From positions 1 through 64,000 of the forward strand of contig JAFGYB010000018.1 of assembly GCA_016936355.1 (NCBI GenBank): a stretch of 64,000 bases of DNA, given 5' to 3'. Source of the DNA: Bacteroidales bacterium. GTDB taxonomy: Bacteria > Bacteroidota > Bacteroidia > Bacteroidales > F082. Positions 6,713 through 16,022 of this stretch are shown here, in pieces. Under the pieces are notes generated by a model. That model saw only the letters and a list, made by a program, of their open reading frames with translations, made no database searches and was not told where the DNA came from. The stretch's first letter is position 1; each line of letters begins with the position of its first letter. The position numbers were made by a program, and so were the translations under genes.

Positions 6713-7490
6713 GATACGTGCGTACTATTTGGTTACTGATTAATTCGTACAAGGCCAGGATTTCCGGCTGGCTTTGCAGTAGTTCTTTGTGAAGGTTCAG
6801 GGCCTGCCGGTCGCCCCGGCGTGCCGGTCCCGTCTGAGCCTGATCGGGATCCATTTCCAGCATTTTGGCTCCTGTTTCGGTAATCAGGGGCCGGAGCAGG
6901 TCAAAATCCAGTTCCTGTTGTTCGAGGAATGTCTGGGCCAGGTGGTACAAGTGGGTGGGGAAATTGTTGACCAGCACGGCAGCCAGATGCAGTTGTTTTC
7001 GCTTTTCCGTGGAGACGGGATAGACCTTGCTGCTGAGTTGTGCTGCCAAACCGCTGAGCCTGTCGGCGGTGTCGTCATCCCCGGCCTCAATGCAAAAAGG
7101 AACGTTTTGCAGCTCCACTTCCCGGTTTTTGGAGAAGGTTTGCAGCGGATAAAAAACGCCGTGCCGCCGGTGCCTGTGCAGGGCTGCCAGGGCTGTGATC
7201 CCCGAAGTATGGGCTACAATCCCGTGCAGCGGGGGCAGATGTTCTGAAAGCGATTGGATCTGATCATCGGAAATACTGATGAGGTAAAGATCGGCATCGG
7301 TATTCAGCTGCTGCAGCCGGGTGAGGGGCTGTGCTCCGGTTTTTCGGGCCAGTTCTTCGGCGTGCGCTGCCGTGGGGGAATACACCTGTACAAGGGAGAG
7401 GCCTTTCTCTTTGAAGGCCTGTGCCAGGTGGGTGGCCACGTTTCCCGAGCCGATCACTACCACGGATTGTATGGGGTGGGGGCGGCTCAT
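6705..7490 (-). CDS. Rossmann-like and DUF2520 domain oxidoreductase-like protein
   Basis: A 261-residue protein with an N-terminal NAD(P)-binding Rossmann fold (GSGNVATHLA, residues 14-23) and a C-terminal helical DUF2520 domain, a layout similar to ketopantoate reductase and prephenate dehydrogenase. The reaction is not known; the family is nearly universal in Bacteroidota next to a KdsC-like gene. Its ATG overlaps the stop codon of the upstream gene by one base (TAATG), so the two are translationally coupled. Cytoplasmic. Confidence 0.85.
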   Translation of the reverse strand: MSRPHPIQSVVVIGSGNVATHLAQAFKEKGLSLVQVYSPTAAHAEELARKTGAQPLTRLQQLNTDADLYLISISDDQIQSLSEHLPPLHGIVAHTSGITALAALHRHRRHGVFYPLQTFSKNREVELQNVPFCIEAGDDDTADRLSGLAAQLSSKVYPVSTEKRKQLHLAAVLVNNFPTHLYHLAQTFLEQQELDFDLLRPLITETGAKMLEMDPDQAQTGPARRGDRQALNLHKELLQSQPEILALYELISNQIVRTYHE

Positions 7491-8047
7491 TATTTTAACA
7501 GTTCGCGGACTTCTTTTTTCAACAGGGTCAGGGCTTTTTCCACCGGATCGGTTTCTTTTTCCAGCCCTCCTACCAGGATGGCCTGGGCCAGATCGGAAGC
7601 GGGCGCCGAAGGATCGAGCGGTTCGGCAGCCTTGCGGATGCGCTGGGAAACACTCTCGCGGGCGGTTTTCACCAGTTCCCAGGACAGATCGGAAATGTAG
7701 ATCTGCTGCGACAGGTTGTGTTCAAATTCTTCGCGGATGGTTTGCTGGAGTTTGATCTCCAGCGAACGGGCCGTTTGTCCGGGTGCCAGCGACCGGGGAA
7801 TCATCTGGGAAGGGTTGATGCGCTCGAGCAGCAACACCATGCGCTCGTAAGCCTGTACCCGCGTCTGGAGCATGCTGTTTTGTTTGGGATACCGTTCGGG
7901 AGCAAAACGCTGGCTGAGCAGCTCGTGTTCCTTTTTCAGGAAATTCATGTGTTTTTCGTTGTACCGTACAAAGGCTTTCATCAGGAAAAATACCAGCACA
8001 AGCAAGAATAGGGAAAAGGCGATATAAACAAAAATCTCTGTCGTCAT
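7490..8047 (-). CDS. single-pass membrane protein, DUF7935-like
   Basis: A protein of about 185 residues with one N-terminal membrane helix (IFVYIAFSLFLLVLVFFLM) and a long charged, probably coiled-coil cytoplasmic tail. It resembles the conserved Bacteroidota family now called DUF7935; no function is known. The start was placed at the ATG at 8047, because it directly precedes the helix and the longer in-frame extension lacks family-like sequence. It heads the leftward operon. The tail holds many Arg/Glu heptads, consistent with self-association. Confidence 0.7.
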   Translation of the reverse strand: MTTEIFVYIAFSLFLLVLVFFLMKAFVRYNEKHMNFLKKEHELLSQRFAPERYPKQNSMLQTRVQAYERMVLLLERINPSQMIPRSLAPGQTARSLEIKLQQTIREEFEHNLSQQIYISDLSWELVKTARESVSQRIRKAAEPLDPSAPASDLAQAILVGGLEKETDPVEKALTLLKKEVRELLK

Positions 8048-8212
8048 GGCTATCGTATTTTGGTTCAGAATAGAATACAAAATAACAACATATTTTTGAA
8101 AGCACACCGAAACAACCGCTACAAATTCACCGGGGAAGCCGTCCGTTTTTTGGAGTGATTCCAAATTTCCGTCCGATGGATTCTTTAGGAATGTATTTGA
8201 AGATAAAAGAGT

Positions 8213-8220
8213 TATCTTTA
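8213..8220 (+). promoter_or_regulatory. candidate -7 element for the TPR gene
   Basis: TATCTTTA matches TAnnTTTG at seven of eight positions, 30 bases before the start codon. It overlaps a 7-bp inverted repeat (AAGATAA 8200-8206, TTATCTT 8212-8218) that could be an operator. No good -33 TTTG is at the right distance. Confidence 0.3.
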
Positions 8221-8249
8221 TGCTTTATTAACCCAAAAGATACTGAACC

Positions 8250-10550
8250 ATGCCCACCCAAGATGCCTTCGGCGGAAGTGTTTTAGAGCTTACCGCCAAA
8301 CTCCGTCCCCAAATTGATCGTCTGGAAGAAAAGATTGTGATCGGTCAGGCGGAAGACGTTATTGAAGAGTTGAACCGGATTTTAGAACAACTGGAAGGGG
8401 CTCCGGATGACGATCGCCAGGTTGCCCAACTGTATTTTGATGCCCTTTATGTGGGTTTTCAGGCATTGCTGTGGCTGGGCAGGTGTAACGAATTGATGGA
8501 GGTGGCCGATCAGCTGGTGAAAATTGCCGACGACACCAAAGATCCCCTGTTGATAACCAAATCCATGATTGCCAAGACGAAAACATACCGTTGGTTGGGG
8601 TATTACGAAAAAGCCCGGGTTTTTATTCTGACCGTTGAGGACGTTTCCCGTCGGTTGGGTTTTCAAAAAGAACTGGCGGAGAGTTTGCTGGAGAAATCGT
8701 TTTATGCCAACAGTGTCCGGCTCCTGGACGAGGTTTTACCGTTGAGGCTGGAAGCGGTATCCCTGGCCAAAGAAAGCGGAGATGAGACCCTGTATGCTGA
8801 CTGTTTGTATTTCCTGGGAGCCCTGTATGTAAAAAACCAACAGCCCGACGAGGCCGATCAAACACTGAAAGAGGCCCTTGACCTGTATAAAAAGACGGGG
8901 AACAACAGAGGGATTTGTCGCGTTTTCAGGCAGATTATTGATGTGATTCCTCTGGATCAGAAGGATACTCGACTGGAATTTTTGCAGAAAGCCCTCTCCC
9001 TGGCAGAAGAAAGCCACGACCCGGTGGAAAGGGCTATGGTGTATTCGGCTGCCGGTTGGGAATGGATGGATACGGACAAGGATCTTTCGCTGGAATACTT
9101 CCAAAAGGAATTGAGTCTGTACCACGAACTGGAGGATCAGGTCGGGTTGAAGGATTGTTACACTGAAATAGGGGGGTATTACTATTATCACTCCGAGAAC
9201 GAAAAGTCCAGAGAATACCATAAAAAATCCTTAGAAATTGCTGAAAAACTGGAAGACCATTTCTCTGCTTCAAATAGTTATTTGTTCCTGGGCAATACTT
9301 ATTTTGACGAAGATAATTTCCGGGATGCGTTGGATCATTTCAATCAGTCGGCGGAACAATTAGTGATTCCCAAAAAAGGGAAAAAAGGGGACCTTGTGGA
9401 GCGGATTCTGTGGATGGCACGTTGTTTGGCTCTGCTGGATGACAGCGAAAAGGCAGAGGAATATTTCAACACGGTTGTTCAGGCATATACCGAACGGGAA
9501 GAGTGGGGACCACTGGCCAATGCTTTTGCCGACATGGGCAGGACGTTCAGAAGACAACGTGATTTTAAAAGGGCCACTGATTATTTGCTGAAAAGCATTG
9601 ATGCATTTCATAAAGCAGAGGATGTGGAAGGTTTACTCAGTTCCTATAATGAGATGGTCGGCATTGGGTTTGAGGAGCCGAATTATCCGCTTGCCATCCG
9701 AATACTGGACATCTTGATCAAAATGAACGACGAGCTGGACCGTCAACCGACCTTGGCTGAAAACTATAAGGACCGGGCTGCGGGTCACTTCAATCTGGAA
9801 GCCTATGAACCGGCGGTGGAAGATTATGTGAAGGCACTCAATATTTTTCTGGCATTGAAAAACAACGATCAGGCAGGTCGTACCTATGCCGATCTGGCCG
9901 AAACTGTATTGAAGCTCGACAGGCACGATGATGCCCTTGGTTTTTATGCCGAAGCATTGAGTATCAGCAAGCAGGAGAAAATGCTGGACCTGAGAGCTCT
10001 TGTATATGAGGGCATGGCCGATGTTTATTACGCGACGGACAATTATAAGGATGCCGCCAAACAGTACCTGAAGGCCAAGGCGGCCTACGATGTGGGGTTT
10101 GAAGATGGATTACTGGATCTTACGGAAGAGGAACTGAATGAAATCGGGGGCCGGTGTTACCGGAAAGCGGCCTCCAGTGCCTGGTTAAATGACTGGGATG
10201 GGGATGCTGTGTTTTTATACAAGAAAGCGCTGAAGGCCTATAAAAAAGTTGGAGACGATCTACAGATTGCGGAAGTAAATCATCGGTTGGGTGATGTATT
10301 AGCTGACAATTCAGATTCTTATCAGGAAGCCCTGGATTGTTATTCAAAGGCCCTGCATTATTATGAAACCTATGAAAAGGAAAAGCTAACAGAGGCGGAA
10401 CTGTACGAAGGAATGGGAAATCTGCACCTTGAACTGGGCGATACCCGAAGGGCTGAAATGGAGCTTCAAACGGCGTTGGATTACTATTATAATGAGGGCG
10501 AAGAAGAAGCAGTGGCCCGGGTTCAGGAAATACTGGAAGAACTGGAGTAG
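8250..10550 (+). CDS. large tetratricopeptide-repeat protein
   Basis: A 766-residue protein made almost wholly of TPR helical hairpins from about residue 50 to the end, with repeated patterns such as A..Y..AL.LY....D. The later units (for example LGDVLADNS.SYQEALDCYSKAL) are the most canonical. There is no signal peptide, membrane helix, HTH, kinase or catalytic domain, so it is a cytoplasmic scaffold, presumably for protein-protein interaction. The acidic composition is typical of superhelical TPR proteins. A TetR-type regulator follows 60 bases downstream on the same strand and is probably co-transcribed. Function unknown. Confidence 0.82.
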   Translation: MPTQDAFGGSVLELTAKLRPQIDRLEEKIVIGQAEDVIEELNRILEQLEGAPDDDRQVAQLYFDALYVGFQALLWLGRCNELMEVADQLVKIADDTKDPLLITKSMIAKTKTYRWLGYYEKARVFILTVEDVSRRLGFQKELAESLLEKSFYANSVRLLDEVLPLRLEAVSLAKESGDETLYADCLYFLGALYVKNQQPDEADQTLKEALDLYKKTGNNRGICRVFRQIIDVIPLDQKDTRLEFLQKALSLAEESHDPVERAMVYSAAGWEWMDTDKDLSLEYFQKELSLYHELEDQVGLKDCYTEIGGYYYYHSENEKSREYHKKSLEIAEKLEDHFSASNSYLFLGNTYFDEDNFRDALDHFNQSAEQLVIPKKGKKGDLVERILWMARCLALLDDSEKAEEYFNTVVQAYTEREEWGPLANAFADMGRTFRRQRDFKRATDYLLKSIDAFHKAEDVEGLLSSYNEMVGIGFEEPNYPLAIRILDILIKMNDELDRQPTLAENYKDRAAGHFNLEAYEPAVEDYVKALNIFLALKNNDQAGRTYADLAETVLKLDRHDDALGFYAEALSISKQEKMLDLRALVYEGMADVYYATDNYKDAAKQYLKAKAAYDVGFEDGLLDLTEEELNEIGGRCYRKAASSAWLNDWDGDAVFLYKKALKAYKKVGDDLQIAEVNHRLGDVLADNSDSYQEALDCYSKALHYYETYEKEKLTEAELYEGMGNLHLELGDTRRAEMELQTALDYYYNEGEEEAVARVQEILEELE

Positions 10551-10610
10551 AGGATTCCTTCCTGTTTGTATTGAAATCATTCATACCTTAGCATACAAAG
10601 GGTTCGGTAT

Positions 10611-11213
10611 ATGATGAACGATACAAAAAAATTGATTATTAAGGTGGGGCTTAAACTCTTTCTGCAGAAGAGTTACAAAGAAGTCACCATGAAAGAGTTG
10701 CTTTATGCTACCCACTTATCCAAGGGGGCTTTTTACCATTATTTTGAAAGCAAGGAACAGCTGTTTAAAGTGATTGTTTCGTTGTTTTTTAATCTGGGAA
10801 CCATCGATTACAGCGAATTTCCTCAGGATTCGCTGGATCAGTTTTACCACCAATACGTAGATTCGGTGGCCGAATCGATGCGTCAGCTGAACGAGTACAT
10901 CGGGGGAGAAGAAGGAGCAGCCCCGTACAATTACTTTCTCATCCTGTTTGATGCCTTGCGGCTGTTTCCCGAGTTTTTGGAAATGGAGCAGAAACAATAC
11001 CATCAGGACCTGAAAGCCTGGGAGCTGGTCATCGGCAGGGCCAAACGGAAAAAGGAGATCCGGTCCAAAACCCCCGATCAGGAACTGGCCCGGTTGTTTT
11101 TGTACACCACCGACGGCGTTTTGATCCGGTATGTGAACAACCCCCGCAAGGAACCGTATCCTGCAGTCTTGCTGGAAGCCCTGGATGCTCAGTACGCCGG
11201 TTTGAAAGCCTGA
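10611..11213 (+). CDS. TetR/AcrR family transcriptional regulator
   Basis: A 200-residue regulator. The N-terminal helix-turn-helix spans about residues 26-45 (VTMKELLYATHLSKGAFYHY), with the family's KGAFYHYF recognition helix and E..KEQLF after it. The C-terminal domain is a generic ligand-binding helical bundle with no recognisable ligand. The two ATG codons in tandem make the exact start ambiguous by one residue. It sits directly behind the TPR gene, which may be its target; no operator was identified. Confidence 0.88.
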   Translation: MMNDTKKLIIKVGLKLFLQKSYKEVTMKELLYATHLSKGAFYHYFESKEQLFKVIVSLFFNLGTIDYSEFPQDSLDQFYHQYVDSVAESMRQLNEYIGGEEGAAPYNYFLILFDALRLFPEFLEMEQKQYHQDLKAWELVIGRAKRKKEIRSKTPDQELARLFLYTTDGVLIRYVNNPRKEPYPAVLLEALDAQYAGLKA

Positions 11214-11568
11214 TGCTCTGAAGACGGGTACGCCCCCTGCACCCTTCGACTCGTCCTCCGTCTTTGATTCTTTACCCAGAGGGACGTGTTGCGGAGGGGA
11301 TAAGTCCGGGAAAATTCTTTTATGTAGTTGACATTGAGGTTCTTGATGCCGGTCAAAACTCTGTTTGGGAGGGGGCAGGCAGAACGGCCATCCCCTTCGG
11401 TTGGACAAATTTTACTATCTTTGCATTGAATTACCTGTGTTCTTTGCCAAACGAATCGCTACAAATGTTTGAAAAAGAAACTCTTCGTGTTGTCCCGAAG
11501 AAAAACTTAATTAAGCCGAACTTCTTTTGACGGTTCCGGCGATAAGAATCAAATAAATCAAATCTTTT
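11214..11568. other. 355-base intergenic region with one promoter
   Basis: No gene is supported here. There is a perfect TAnnTTTG element at 11416-11423. A 21-codon reading frame begins at 11465 downstream of it but has no family resemblance. No stable hairpin was noticed after the TetR gene. Confidence 0.5.
11416..11423 (+). promoter_or_regulatory. candidate promoter for the GNAT-symporter-racemase group
   Basis: TATCTTTG is a perfect match to the Bacteroidota -7 consensus and is followed by GCA, as in other promoters of this window. Transcription would start near 11430, giving a leader of about 140 bases before the GNAT gene. Confidence 0.45.
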
Positions 11569-12024
11569 ATGTGCAGTACTAAAATTTACAATGCGACAAA
11601 CAAACCTAATTATCAGGAAAAGAAAGATCTGGTAGATTTTCTTTTCCAACACCTGGAGCAGTATGGCGATCCCAAAGAGGATATTGAAAAAGCCATCAAT
11701 TATGCGTTGAAGGAAACGCCTTCCTTTGGAGGTTTTGTTGTGGTTTCCTTTCACGAAGACCTGATTTCGGGTGCTGTGGTGATCAATCAAACGGGGATGG
11801 ACGGATACATACCCGAAAACATCCTGGTGTACATAGCTACCCACAGGGAGCACCGGGGAAAAGGGCTGGGGAAAAAGCTCATGAAGAAGACCCTGGAATT
11901 AGCCAAGGGCGATGTGGCCCTGCATGTGGAACCGGACAATCCGGCTCGTTTTCTTTATGAGAAAACCGGATTTTCCTCCAAATACGTGGAAATGCGCTTC
12001 CACCGTTCCGCACAATCAAATTAA
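11569..12024 (+). CDS. GNAT family N-acetyltransferase
   Basis: A 151-residue GNAT-fold acetyltransferase. The acetyl-CoA pyrophosphate loop is HRGKGLGKKLM at about residues 95-105, and motif B with a terminal YEKTGF segment follows. The substrate is not deducible, but the neighbours are a sodium:solute symporter and an amino-acid racemase on the same strand, spaced 43 and 44 bases apart, so an amino acid or a derivative is a reasonable guess (inference). The start ATG at 11569 leaves a full N-terminal beta strand. Confidence 0.85.
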   Translation: MCSTKIYNATNKPNYQEKKDLVDFLFQHLEQYGDPKEDIEKAINYALKETPSFGGFVVVSFHEDLISGAVVINQTGMDGYIPENILVYIATHREHRGKGLGKKLMKKTLELAKGDVALHVEPDNPARFLYEKTGFSSKYVEMRFHRSAQSN

Positions 12025-12067
12025 ATAGTTTAACTAAACCAATACCGATCGGGGCGGTGATTTCTGA

Positions 12068-13549
12068 ATGGAAATTACTGTGCCTTCTTTTGCTATGGCT
12101 TTAATTGACATCATTATATTCGGAGTCTACTTCGCCACCATGTTGGGGGTTGGCGTTTATTTTTTCAGGAAAAACAAAGATTTAGAAGATTATTACGTGG
12201 GCGGGCGCTCGCTGAGCAGCTGGCACATCGGCTTGTCGGTGGTGGCGACCGATGTGGGCGGCGGTTTTTCCATCGGTCTGGGCGGTCTGGGATTTATGAT
12301 CGGACTGTCGGGAGCCTGGATGCTGTTCACGGGACTCATCGGAGCCTGGGTGAGTGCGGTGGTGCTCATACCGGCAGTGACCAAGCTCTCCGGAAAACAT
12401 AAGTTCTATACCTTCCCGCAGATTTTCGGTCATTATTACAACAAAAACGTGGCACTCATGGCCGGGCTGATCTCGGCCATCGGGTACATCGGCTTTACCA
12501 GTTCGCAGTTGCTGGCCGGTGCCAAACTGGCATCGGCAACCTTTCCCCACATCAGTCTGGAAACAGCCCTCGTATTCATGGGGGCCATCACGGTGATTTA
12601 TACGGGGATTGGCGGACTGAAGGCAGTCATCTATACCGATACCATCCAGTGGATTATCCTGATGGGAGGGCTGGTGTTTGTAGGGATCCCCGTGGCCTAT
12701 TATGCCATTGGCGGCTGGGATGCCATTCACAGTACGCTGGGCCACCAGTTTGTGAGCCTGACGAACATCACCTGGCAGCAAATGGTGAACTGGGGCATTA
12801 CCATTATTCCCATCTGGTTTGTGGGGATGACCCTGTACCAAAGGATTTACGCTTCCAAAAATGTGAAACAGGCGAAGAAAGCCTGGTTTATCGCCGGTTT
12901 GTTTGAATGGCCGCTGATGGCTTTTATGGGCGTAACCCTGGGACTGTTTTCCCGGGTGGCTTATGAAAACAATATGTTCGCACAAATCGGCTATTCGGTG
13001 GGCAGTGCCATGGATGCGGAAATGGGCTTGCCTATCTTGCTGAACACCGTGTTGCCGACCGGGTTGATCGGACTGATGCTGTCCTCTTATTTTTCAGCCA
13101 TCCTTTCCACCGCCGACAGCTGTCTGATGGCGGCTTCAGGGAATGTGCAAACCGATATTATGGGCATATTCTTCAAAAAAGAACAGACCATGAAGACCCA
13201 GCTGAAGATTTCACAGGTGATCACCCTGGCCATTGGTTTGCTTTCGCTGTTGCTGGCCAGCTTTATGACCAATGTGCTGCAGCTCATGCTGTATTCCTAT
13301 GCCTTTATGGTTTCCGGTTTGTTCATCCCCATCCTGGCTGCCTTGTACGGCAAAAAACCCCATGCCCGGGCTGCCATGCTGGCAATGATCATCGGAGGGG
13401 GAACCACGCTGGTGTTGTCTGTAGCCGAAGTGTCGCTGCCGCTGGGACTGGATGCCAATATTTTCGGGATCACCGCATCGGCACTGACCTATATCCTGGT
13501 GTCCCGTTTCAATAACCCCAAACCCAGTCTGCAGGCCGTGCCTGCCTGA
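12068..13549 (+). CDS. sodium:solute symporter (SSS) family transporter
   Basis: A 493-residue inner-membrane transporter of the SSS family (PutP/PanF type) with about 13 helices. The N-terminal family signature DYYVGGRSLSSW is at about residues 39-50, the conserved helix-1 and helix-8 sodium-site regions (ATDVGGGFSIG; SSYFSAILSTADSCLM) are intact, and length is typical. It would import a small organic solute with Na+. The flanking GNAT and racemase genes suggest an amino-acid substrate, possibly a D- or basic amino acid. Substrate assignment is inferred from context only. Confidence 0.9.
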   Translation: MEITVPSFAMALIDIIIFGVYFATMLGVGVYFFRKNKDLEDYYVGGRSLSSWHIGLSVVATDVGGGFSIGLGGLGFMIGLSGAWMLFTGLIGAWVSAVVLIPAVTKLSGKHKFYTFPQIFGHYYNKNVALMAGLISAIGYIGFTSSQLLAGAKLASATFPHISLETALVFMGAITVIYTGIGGLKAVIYTDTIQWIILMGGLVFVGIPVAYYAIGGWDAIHSTLGHQFVSLTNITWQQMVNWGITIIPIWFVGMTLYQRIYASKNVKQAKKAWFIAGLFEWPLMAFMGVTLGLFSRVAYENNMFAQIGYSVGSAMDAEMGLPILLNTVLPTGLIGLMLSSYFSAILSTADSCLMAASGNVQTDIMGIFFKKEQTMKTQLKISQVITLAIGLLSLLLASFMTNVLQLMLYSYAFMVSGLFIPILAALYGKKPHARAAMLAMIIGGGTTLVLSVAEVSLPLGLDANIFGITASALTYILVSRFNNPKPSLQAVPA

Positions 13550-13593
13550 CGGACAGAAAAAATGATTAACTTAGATGTTTTAAGTAAAATGCC

Positions 13594-14667
13594 ATGGCCT
13601 ACATTACCTTAGATACCCGAAAATTAAAGTCCAATTTCAATTACCTGGACAGTCTGTTTAAGAAACACAATATTCAGTGGACTGTGGTTTCGAAGATGCT
13701 CAGTGGAAATAAAATGTATTTGACCGAATTATTGAAACTGGACATCAAACAGGTTTCAGATTCCAGGGTTTCCAATCTGAGGACTATCAAATCCATCAAC
13801 CCTGAGATCGAAACCCTCTACATTAAACCTCCTGCCAAGCGCTCCGTGGCCAATGTGGTGAAATATGCCGACATCAGTATGAACACGGAAATTGAAACCA
13901 TCAAGCTGCTGTCGAAAGAAGCGCAAAAGCAGAATAAAATCCATAAGATCATTATTATGATTGAACTGGGCGAGTTGCGGGAAGGAATCATGGGGGAGGA
14001 TTTTATTGATTTTTATGCCCAGGTGTTTAATTTGAAAAATATTGAAGTGGTGGGCGTTGGCGCCAACCTTTCCTGTTTGTACGGGGTTTTGCCCAACCAC
14101 GACAAACTGATCCAGCTCAGTTTGTATGAGCAGTTGATCGAAGCCAAATTCAGCAAGCAGATCCCTTATGTTTCGGGCGGTTCTTCGGTCACCATTCCGC
14201 TGATCTTTCAAAAGCTGCTGCCCAAAGGCATCAATCACTTCAGGGTGGGAGAGACCTTGTTTCTCGGTACGGATGTGTACAACAATACCACGCTGAAGAA
14301 AATGAACCCCGATGTGTTTATGCTGTATTCCGAGATTATTGAGTTGAGTGAAAAACCGATGGTTCCCACGGGCGAGATGGGAACCAATGTGGACGGACTT
14401 ACTTTTGAATTCGACCAAAAAGACATCGGAACCACCCGCTACCGGGCCATCATTGATCTGGGACTGCTGGATGTGGATTACGAACACCTGCAACCGGTGG
14501 ATGAGTCGGTGAGTTTTGTGGGGGCCAGTTCGGACATGCTGGTGATCGACCTGGGCACCAACCAAAGCGGGTACAAGGTGGGTGATTTGCTGCATTTCAG
14601 GATGGACTATATGGGTGCGTTGCGCATCATCAATTCAAGATACATTGAGAAAAGGTTGAAAGATTGA
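13594..14667 (+). CDS. PLP-dependent alanine/ornithine racemase family enzyme
   Basis: The 357-residue protein matches the N-terminal TIM-barrel alanine racemase fold without the usual C-terminal beta domain arrangement, as in ornithine racemase (Orr) and YhfX-like proteins. The PLP lysine is expected at K34 in VVSKML, and the phosphate-binding SGGSSVTIP and HFRVGETLFLG segments are clear. It would interconvert L and D forms of an amino acid, most likely ornithine or another non-alanine substrate, in the cytoplasm. It is third in line after the GNAT and symporter genes and probably co-transcribed with them. Exact substrate unknown. Confidence 0.82.
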   Translation: MAYITLDTRKLKSNFNYLDSLFKKHNIQWTVVSKMLSGNKMYLTELLKLDIKQVSDSRVSNLRTIKSINPEIETLYIKPPAKRSVANVVKYADISMNTEIETIKLLSKEAQKQNKIHKIIIMIELGELREGIMGEDFIDFYAQVFNLKNIEVVGVGANLSCLYGVLPNHDKLIQLSLYEQLIEAKFSKQIPYVSGGSSVTIPLIFQKLLPKGINHFRVGETLFLGTDVYNNTTLKKMNPDVFMLYSEIIELSEKPMVPTGEMGTNVDGLTFEFDQKDIGTTRYRAIIDLGLLDVDYEHLQPVDESVSFVGASSDMLVIDLGTNQSGYKVGDLLHFRMDYMGALRIINSRYIEKRLKD

Positions 14668-14750
14668 TGGATTGCCCCGGCATCGGCACCTGAATCTTGT
14701 CTTTTGATCCGCTAAGTAATTCCCGGAAATCCTATTTTACACAGGCTCTT

Positions 14751-14784
14751 TTTGTTCTTTAATGAACAGGAATTATTACCTTTG
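14751..14784 (+). promoter_or_regulatory. promoter of the aminotransferase gene
   Basis: TTTG (14751-14754), a 22-base spacer and TACCTTTG (14777-14784, perfect -7). The spacer contains the dyad GTTC-N6-GAAC (14754-14767), a possible operator. The start codon lies 20 bases downstream of the -7 element. Confidence 0.55.
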
Positions 14785-14804
14785 CGCCTCAAACAGATAA
14801 TCAA

Positions 14805-16016
14805 GTGGACAAGAACATTATTTCCGATCGCATTCAGAACATTACCTTTTCTGCTACGCTGGAAATGACGCGGCGTAGCCGTGAATTGAAAGCCCAGGGG
14901 AAGGATGTGATCAACCTGAGTATTGGGGAGCCGGATTTTGATACTCCGGACCCGGTAAAAGAAGCCGCAAAACGTGCTGTAGACAACAATATTACCCATT
15001 ACCCTCCGGTAGCAGGTTTTAAGGAATTACAGGAAGCCATAGCGCACAAACTGAAACGCGACAATGAGCTGGATTTCGCTCCCGATCAGATCGTGGTTTC
15101 CAACGGGGCCAAACAGTCGCTGTCCAATATTTTCTGGTCGGTACTGAACCCGGGCGATGAGGTGGTACTGGCAGCTCCTTACTGGGTTTCCTATTCGGAC
15201 ATCATCAAGCTGACCGGTGCCGTAGTGGTGCCGGTGGAGACTACGGTGGAAGACGACTTCAAAATGAAACCGGAACAGTTGCGGGCAGCCATCACGCCCA
15301 AAACGAAAGCGGTTTTGTTCAACTCCCCTTCCAATCCCACCGGCATGGTCTACAGTTCCTCGGAGATCGGGGCGCTGGTGTCGGTATTGAAAGATTATCC
15401 CAATGTGTTGGTGATTTCGGATGAGATCTATGAACACATCAATTATACAGGCATGCATGTGAGCATTGCTTCTTTCCCTGAAATGCAGGGCCGGGTAGCC
15501 GTGGTAAACGGTGTTTCCAAGTGCTATGCCATGACCGGCTGGCGCATTGGTTACATGGCGGCTCCCAAATTTTTGGTGGAAGCCTGTGTGAAACTGCAGG
15601 GACAATATACGTCCGGTCCGGGCACTATTTCTCAAATGGCAGCCCTGACAGCCATTCAGAACCCGCCACACAATTCGGATTACATTCACAAAATGGTGCG
15701 GGCCTTTAAAGAACGCCGCGATCTGCTGGTGGAGAAACTGAACGAGATTCCGGGATTGGTGTCTTACGTTCCCGAAGGAGCCTTTTATGTGTTCCCGGAT
15801 GTGAGCAGCTATTTCGGTAAAAAGTTCGGTTCCTGCGAAATCAACAATACCACCGATATGAGCCTGTATTTACTCAATGAAGGGCTGGTAGCGGTGGCTC
15901 CCGGTGAAGCCTTTGGCAACGACCGGTGCATCCGTATTTCGTATGCCACTTCCACCGACTTATTGGAAATAGCCATGGAACGCATCAAAGACGCGTTGGC
16001 CAAATTGCACGAATAA
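14805..16016 (+). CDS. PLP-dependent class I/II aminotransferase, AspC-like
   Basis: A 403-residue fold-type I aminotransferase of subfamily I-gamma (Thermus AspC / Bacteroidota AspB type), transferring amino groups between aspartate and 2-oxoglutarate or related pairs. Landmarks are SIGEPDFDTP near residue 45, NGAKQSL for PLP phosphate binding, SPSNPTG, ISDEIYE, and the PLP lysine in GVSKCYAMTGWRIGY, plus the substrate arginine in CIRISYA near the end. The gene starts with GTG, supported by the promoter 20 bases upstream and by the MDKN-type N-terminus. The heptose-kinase-like gene follows after six bases. Confidence 0.88.
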   Translation: MDKNIISDRIQNITFSATLEMTRRSRELKAQGKDVINLSIGEPDFDTPDPVKEAAKRAVDNNITHYPPVAGFKELQEAIAHKLKRDNELDFAPDQIVVSNGAKQSLSNIFWSVLNPGDEVVLAAPYWVSYSDIIKLTGAVVVPVETTVEDDFKMKPEQLRAAITPKTKAVLFNSPSNPTGMVYSSSEIGALVSVLKDYPNVLVISDEIYEHINYTGMHVSIASFPEMQGRVAVVNGVSKCYAMTGWRIGYMAAPKFLVEACVKLQGQYTSGPGTISQMAALTAIQNPPHNSDYIHKMVRAFKERRDLLVEKLNEIPGLVSYVPEGAFYVFPDVSSYFGKKFGSCEINNTTDMSLYLLNEGLVAVAPGEAFGNDRCIRISYATSTDLLEIAMERIKDALAKLHE

Positions 16017-16022
16017 AAAACA

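Noticed and set aside
11465-11530. 21-codon reading frame downstream of the 11416 promoter
   Set aside because: No family likeness, no ribosome-binding site and no coupling to the next gene; too short to support.
12182-12985. Long open frame opposite the symporter gene
   Set aside because: Shadow of a strongly conserved SSS transporter frame; composition is atypical for a real protein.
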